From Hirudinaria manillensis (Eukaryota > Annelida > Clitellata > Hirudinida > Hirudinidae), in contig CM067533.1 in NCBI GenBank assembly GCA_034509925.1, positions 2,928,535 to 2,992,534 of the forward strand: a stretch of DNA of 64,000 nucleotides, written 5' to 3'. The notes beneath the pieces are model-generated. The model was given only the letters and a program-made list of their open reading frames with translations. It was not told the DNA's origin and searched no databases. Below, piece by piece: positions 59,791 through 64,000 of this stretch. Within the stretch, counting starts at the first letter, position 1. Each line of letters opens with the position of its first letter. The position numbers and the translations under genes are program-made.

Positions 59791-61773
59791 GTTAAATGTT
59801 CTTGCATTAAATCTTTGTTTTGAAATCGTCTCCTGTTGTTGCAGACCAAGACGTGGATGAACGTTGTTCGCGTCTCATGATGAAGGCTTTTAAGGGACAC
59901 TCCTGAGGCAATGGAGTCGAGCATCATGGACGATTTACGAAGGATGTCGTACGTCTAAATATGGTGTATGGAAACAGGTTATAAATTTAAATCAAGGATT
60001 ATTTTCCACACAAATTACTATCAAACTGGTGACCTTCCATGGTAAATGCAATTCGTTTGAGATAATATATCGCCAAATGTATTAACAAACATTTAACAAA
60101 ATGTTCCGAGAAATTGTTAAAATATTGAGCTTTTCAAAAGCATTCCACCGCTGTCACAAATGCAGGAATCCAAAGAGTTCAAAGATGCACAAGTCCCGTT
60201 GATGGGAACGTAAAATAGACCGAAGGTGATATAAAATGTTGGAACACGAAAGAGTCGTATTTCAAACACTCGAACTTCTCCCTCACCTCCGTGAAGTATT
60301 ACCATCACTTCTTCCGTTCAACGAACGGCAAGAAGAAGCTGCTTTGTATGACGTGTGTATTATTTTTTCTCTTGTCTTTCTAAACATCATTGAATTAAGT
60401 TCTCTTGCTCTTGGAAATAAAGGTATTGGATAACATACATGCATGCATGCAATGCAATGCAATTATTAATTATTCGCAATTCATTTCTAATTCATCTCGT
60501 GTGAATTGAAAATAAATATCAGAGCAGTAACTGTGTTTATGTGCGTCAAACAGCGAACCTCAAGAAAACGATGACTTATGACGTCTGCCGTCGCAAGTCG
60601 CAAAATGATTGCAAGTCATCACGTGACGTCGTAACCTCTTTTGACCTGCCATGAACTCTGTTGACCTCTGAAGAGTTCATTTGAGCCGCCTATCATGCGT
60701 GCAACATGAGACCATTATATTTTGAAAGATGTTAATTAAAAAAATGTGAGGGAGGTGGAGAATATACTTTGGAATATGGTTTCTCGGTGCGTTTAATTAT
60801 CTGTACGATTGAATAGGATACGTCTAATATTGAAAAGTTTCGACGCAAACTCGATATCTTTCGAAAGGTAACCAAAGAAATTTGTAACAGCAGGCAGCCC
60901 CAGCTCCGTGAACATTTTGACATGTTAAAAAATGAGATTTTATTTTAAAATTTGTTATTCCAAGTATAAATCTTTCTTTAACAATGTAACGGTGAGCGAC
61001 TATCATCTTTGTAAATGGAACAAAACCAAATGCAAACGAACGAGGAGTTAAGAACAAACAAACAAACAAATAAATAAATAAATAATGTATTTCACGTAAA
61101 GAGTGAAGTTAATAACAAAATTTTATAACAAAATTATCAGTTGAAGGTTTGCAGGAACAGCATAAAAAGGCAATTCATTGATAACGTCGTTATCTCATTT
61201 CTCCTATTCAAAAGCAACTTGAACGTCGCTTTGCTATCGACTCCATCGGAACCAATTCAGAAAATCGAATGAATGAATATTTTGAAGCGAGGCCGTGAGA
61301 ATGTTAAATAGGGCAATAAAACACAGAACAGTCAATTGGATCTCAAGACTTTGAACGTAATCAAACGTCAGGAGACAAGGAAACGATCAAAGTCATTGGC
61401 GATAACAATTTTCCAACTACACTCGGGGGAGGCATAGTTTAACGAGATTCAGTGCCAGATGAGAAAAGTCATTCGAAACAAACTGACAGCAAAGCGGCAC
61501 ATGAATTGATAAAATAGATCAAAATGAAAATAACGAGAGAACTGAAGAAATATATATTTATTTTATTTATTTATTTATTTATAATTCGCGAAAACATTTA
61601 TAATTCTTTTTTTTTATAACCGTTGAAAGTTCTTGAGTTTGAATTGAAACTTTTAAATAATCGAAGTTTCAATTCAATTTTCCCAATTTCTTGTGATGGT
61701 TTTTGGATATCTAGCGAAATTTCTGGATGTACCTAGATCAGGTTCTTTTGGTAACGCCACCTCTTGCCGTTCG
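59791..61773. promoter_or_regulatory. Upstream region of the LIM-only gene; no gene seen
   Basis: About 2 kb with no supported coding sequence. It holds a cluster of CRE-like, E-box and TTGACCT motifs at 60579-60667. It also has short repeats: ATGCATGC/CAATG near 60435-60462, (AAAC)n/(AAAT)n at 61053-61085, and (TTTA)n at 61557-61583. Confidence 0.45.
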
Positions 61774-61845
61774 TCCTCGTTAGTATAGTGGTAAGTATCC
61801 CCGCCTGTCGCGCGGGAGACCGGGGTTCAATTCCCCGACGGGGAG
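61774..61845 (+). tRNA. Dispersed single tRNA-Asp(GTC) gene with G37
   Basis: A 72-nt gene identical to the array tRNA-Asp except for one base: the anticodon loop reads CTGTCGC, with G37, where the array has CTGTCAC, with A37. The cloverleaf and B box are intact. A T5 terminator lies at 61853-61857. Its flanks share nothing with the array unit, so it is an independent locus 21 kb from the array edge. Confidence 0.96.
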
Positions 61846-61852
61846 ACGCGGG

Positions 61853-61857
61853 TTTTT
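61853..61857 (+). terminator. Pol III terminator of dispersed tRNA-Asp
   Basis: A run of five T starting eight bases after the tRNA 3' end. Confidence 0.75.
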
Positions 61858-62842
61858 GCACGGCGTCCGGAGTCAGAATCGGACCAACCCGTGTAATGGC
61901 TTCTGGATACCGGGTGTAGTTCTGGTTGTAATCCACGTTGGGTTCTTCCAGTAAATGATTGTGACGTTACATATTATTGCTCATCCAAATTGAAAGCAAT
62001 GAGTTATACTAACCCCTATTAATATAAGGGTAAGTATAATAATAATAATAATGGTAAAGATATTCCAGAGATTCCAATATCCCAACTTGTTGACTGTTTC
62101 TCATAAGCGACGTGTTTCTTCCTTCTTCAGAATATGCACCATTTCGATCATCAAATAGATTCACTTCAGAACATGATGGACGAGACAAGACATTCAAATT
62201 TCATCAATTGCCTTACAATTCTGGATGCTATGTTAATGCTTAATTGATCAGTTCATTGGAAACAAATCTTTTTCATAAATTTTATTCGTATTTATGAAAC
62301 AAATTTCATAATTCCGTACAAAAGAACCTAACGTTTAAAAGTGAATTTTGATATAAAAAGAAGAGGAGGAAGAAGAGGAGGAAGAGGAGCATTGCATGTT
62401 TTAAGCGCCTGATGACTTCACAAAACATTGTTCAAGCACACGTAACTCAAATGATTCGTTCTATAATTCACATAGCGACACCTATCGACAATCCACTCGG
62501 CGCAGCAAACGCTATCGAGATTATCGTACCTCACGATTATTATTATTAATATTATTATTATTATTTTGACTTTGTGAAAAACTCAAGAAATGTGCAGACT
62601 CGTTGCAAAACATCAAACGAACAGAGTCCTGGTCAGCTGCTAAAAAAAGCAATGAAATGAATGAACGAATGAATGAATGTTTTCTCCTCCTACGTAGGAT
62701 TTGTGAAATTAAATGTAAAAATAAAAAATATAAAATAAAAATATAAAATTAGTTTCACGGTGCGACAGTCAAAAACGTCCGTGAGCTGACGACGAGGCAA
62801 AATAAATGCTTGTTTTTGTTTTTTGATGTTATTGCAAAAAAA

Positions 62843-62884
<42 letters not shown>

Positions 62885-63109
62885 GGGTGTCCATTGGAGA
62901 TGCGTGAACAACTTCAACTGTACAGCAGGTTAGAAAAACATTCTATTTGCAGGAAGTAGGATAGAATTTCATTCCAAAACTCAGATGGATCGGCGATAAA
63001 GTTAACATAATTAATAATAATAATAAAAATAATAATAATAATAAATAAATAAATAAAAAACAAACACATCGATTGCTGGTGGTTCAGTGGAATAGTGAAC
63101 ACTTAGTAC
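61858..63109. other. Intergenic region rich in (TAA)n microsatellites
   Basis: It contains ATT or TAA microsatellites near 62525-62570, 62843-62883 and 63005-63058, and a short purine-rich GGAAGA run near 62360-62390. Small open frames here are microsatellite translations. The 3' untranslated region of the PKC gene must lie at its right side, but no close AATAAA was found for it. Confidence 0.5.
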
Positions 63110-63937
63110 TTAAACTTCAATGCTACCACACAGAGGAGTGCTCAATCTATTTGGAGGCGACGACGAGGAGGACGAGGAAGACTTTCTGGCAGCAAAATCG
63201 GACTTTCTCGACGAGATCGGCACGGAAGTCGGCACTTCTTCTACTTCTTCCTTTTCGCGTTTCGCCTCCTCGCGAACCGACGGATCTTCGAGATCCGCGC
63301 GTCCCTTCTGCCGGAGTTCGATTCTAGAGTGCGTCGACGAGGTAGATTCTTCGTCGGTCGGGCCGCTTTCTTGCATAACGATTTCCTGCTCCTCGTGACG
63401 CACGGACCCGGGCGGGGTGCTTCCCGACATATCCGTGCGGGACGCGGACGACTCGGGCCGCTTCGCGTCGCAAGAGGCCCGAACGTCGCAAGGCGTTTGA
63501 CACTTTAAAGACGTCTCGTGGCGATCGACGGAGGTCGTCATGTGAAATTGCAACGTGCCGAAGGAATCCGTCGGCACCGAGCCGACGCCGGCGGTCGCTT
63601 GCATAGAGGAAAAGTTGACAGAATGTTTCAGACGAGAAATTGGAATTTTTTTGACTTGCATCATGTTTGACATATTCAAAGTTTTGAGAACTTGATCCTC
63701 TGACGTTTCTCTCGCCAGGGTCTTCAACGTTGATGAATCGGAAACTCGAGCGAGGGCAGACGACAAAATGTCCGATTGTTTCGAGCCGTGCGATTGGCCG
63801 TAGTCTTCGTTGATGAACGAAAATCCGTCGAATTCCGACTGAGTTATGTTCTTGATGACCTGAGGATCGGAGGGCGTCAAGACGGGGTCGGCTTTCGTAA
63901 AATCCTGGTCAAAGTTGCTCGTGTCGAGTCTTGATTT
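63110..63937 (-). CDS. Conventional protein kinase C, last coding exon, with long C-terminal tail (partial)
   Basis: One exon of 275 codons plus TAA; the rest of the gene lies beyond the window. A TTTAAACAG acceptor precedes it in phase 0. The first residues are the AGC-kinase C-tail in PKC form: [12 protein letters not shown], then the turn motif PVLTPSD, then the hydrophobic motif EFDGFSF. The spacing and the segment [14 protein letters not shown] match conventional PKC (alpha/beta/gamma), the Ca2+- and diacylglycerol-activated kinases. These motifs are normally phosphorylated and stabilise the kinase. After the hydrophobic motif, where such proteins usually end within 10-20 residues, the frame continues for about 234 residues. 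This tail is rich in Ser/Thr, with a Lys/Glu-rich stretch and a run of eight Ser, and ends in SIEV, a possible class II PDZ ligand. The tail is GC-rich like coding DNA here. The PKC identity is firm; the isoform is not. Confidence 0.85.
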   Translation of the reverse strand, partial: KSRLDTSNFDQDFTKADPVLTPSDPQVIKNITQSEFDGFSFINEDYGQSHGSKQSDILSSALARVSDSSTLKTLARETSEDQVLKTLNMSNMMQVKKIPISRLKHSVNFSSMQATAGVGSVPTDSFGTLQFHMTTSVDRHETSLKCQTPCDVRASCDAKRPESSASRTDMSGSTPPGSVRHEEQEIVMQESGPTDEESTSSTHSRIELRQKGRADLEDPSVREEAKREKEEVEEVPTSVPISSRKSDFAARKSSSSSSSSPPNRLSTPLCGSIEV

Positions 63938-64000
63938 CTGTTTAAAAAATTATTTAAAAAAAAAAAGAAAATAAAAATTAATTCACCATCTTTGCATAAA

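Noticed and set aside
60236-60433. Plus-strand 65-codon open frame
   Set aside because: Short, AT-rich, no motifs and no splice or poly(A) context.
63120-63398. Plus-strand 92-codon open frame
   Set aside because: Antisense of the PKC tail; the minus-strand frame has family motifs and a matching splice acceptor.

Overview
This is a window of a nuclear animal genome. Every protein gene has GT-AG introns, most of them short (63-300 bp), and canonical AATAAA signals follow several of the genes. The gene set is metazoan: an SR splicing factor, casein kinase 1 gamma, a LIM-only protein, a conventional protein kinase C and a TRIP12-type HECT ligase. Non-coding DNA is AT-rich with many (TAA)n and (TAAA)n microsatellites. 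An intron carries a short run of TTAGGG, the telomere repeat found in many invertebrates and all vertebrates but not in nematodes or most insects. A compact invertebrate, possibly a lophotrochozoan, fits best, but the sequence does not settle the phylum.

Layout. Positions 1-1640 hold the 3' part of an unrecognised plus-strand gene for a basic, Ser/Arg/Lys-rich protein. Positions 1723-40770 are one uninterrupted tandem array with a period of exactly 499 bp. Each unit holds one tRNA-Asn(GTT) gene on the minus strand and one tRNA-Asp(GTC) gene on the plus strand. I count 79 tRNA-Asn and 78 tRNA-Asp genes, 157 in all, with only four substitutions noticed among the units. Asn copy k lies at 1775+499k to 1848+499k (k=0..78). 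Asp copy k lies at 2107+499k to 2178+499k (k=0..77).

Right of the array, 41429-43419 (minus) is an SRSF4/5/6-type SR protein gene of six coding exons. Positions 44861-53538 (plus) are a casein kinase 1 gamma gene of about twelve coding exons. Its 3.6 kb intron contains a diverged local duplication, and one copy of that duplication was invaded by a 5'-truncated LINE. Positions 55213-57714 (minus) are an intronless HECT E3 ligase. Positions 58315-59790 (minus) are a four-exon LMO1/2/3-like LIM-only gene. A dispersed tRNA-Asp gene lies at 61774-61845. The window ends inside the last coding exon of a conventional PKC gene (63110-63937, minus), which has an unusually long tail.

The protein genes are ordinary, unrelated neighbours and do not form a pathway. 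The exceptional feature is the Asp/Asn tRNA mega-array. Both tRNAs read NAY codons with a G34-U35 anticodon, so both are expected queuosine substrates. They are arranged head to head around a 258-bp spacer and tail to tail around a 95-bp spacer with oligo-T terminators for both genes.
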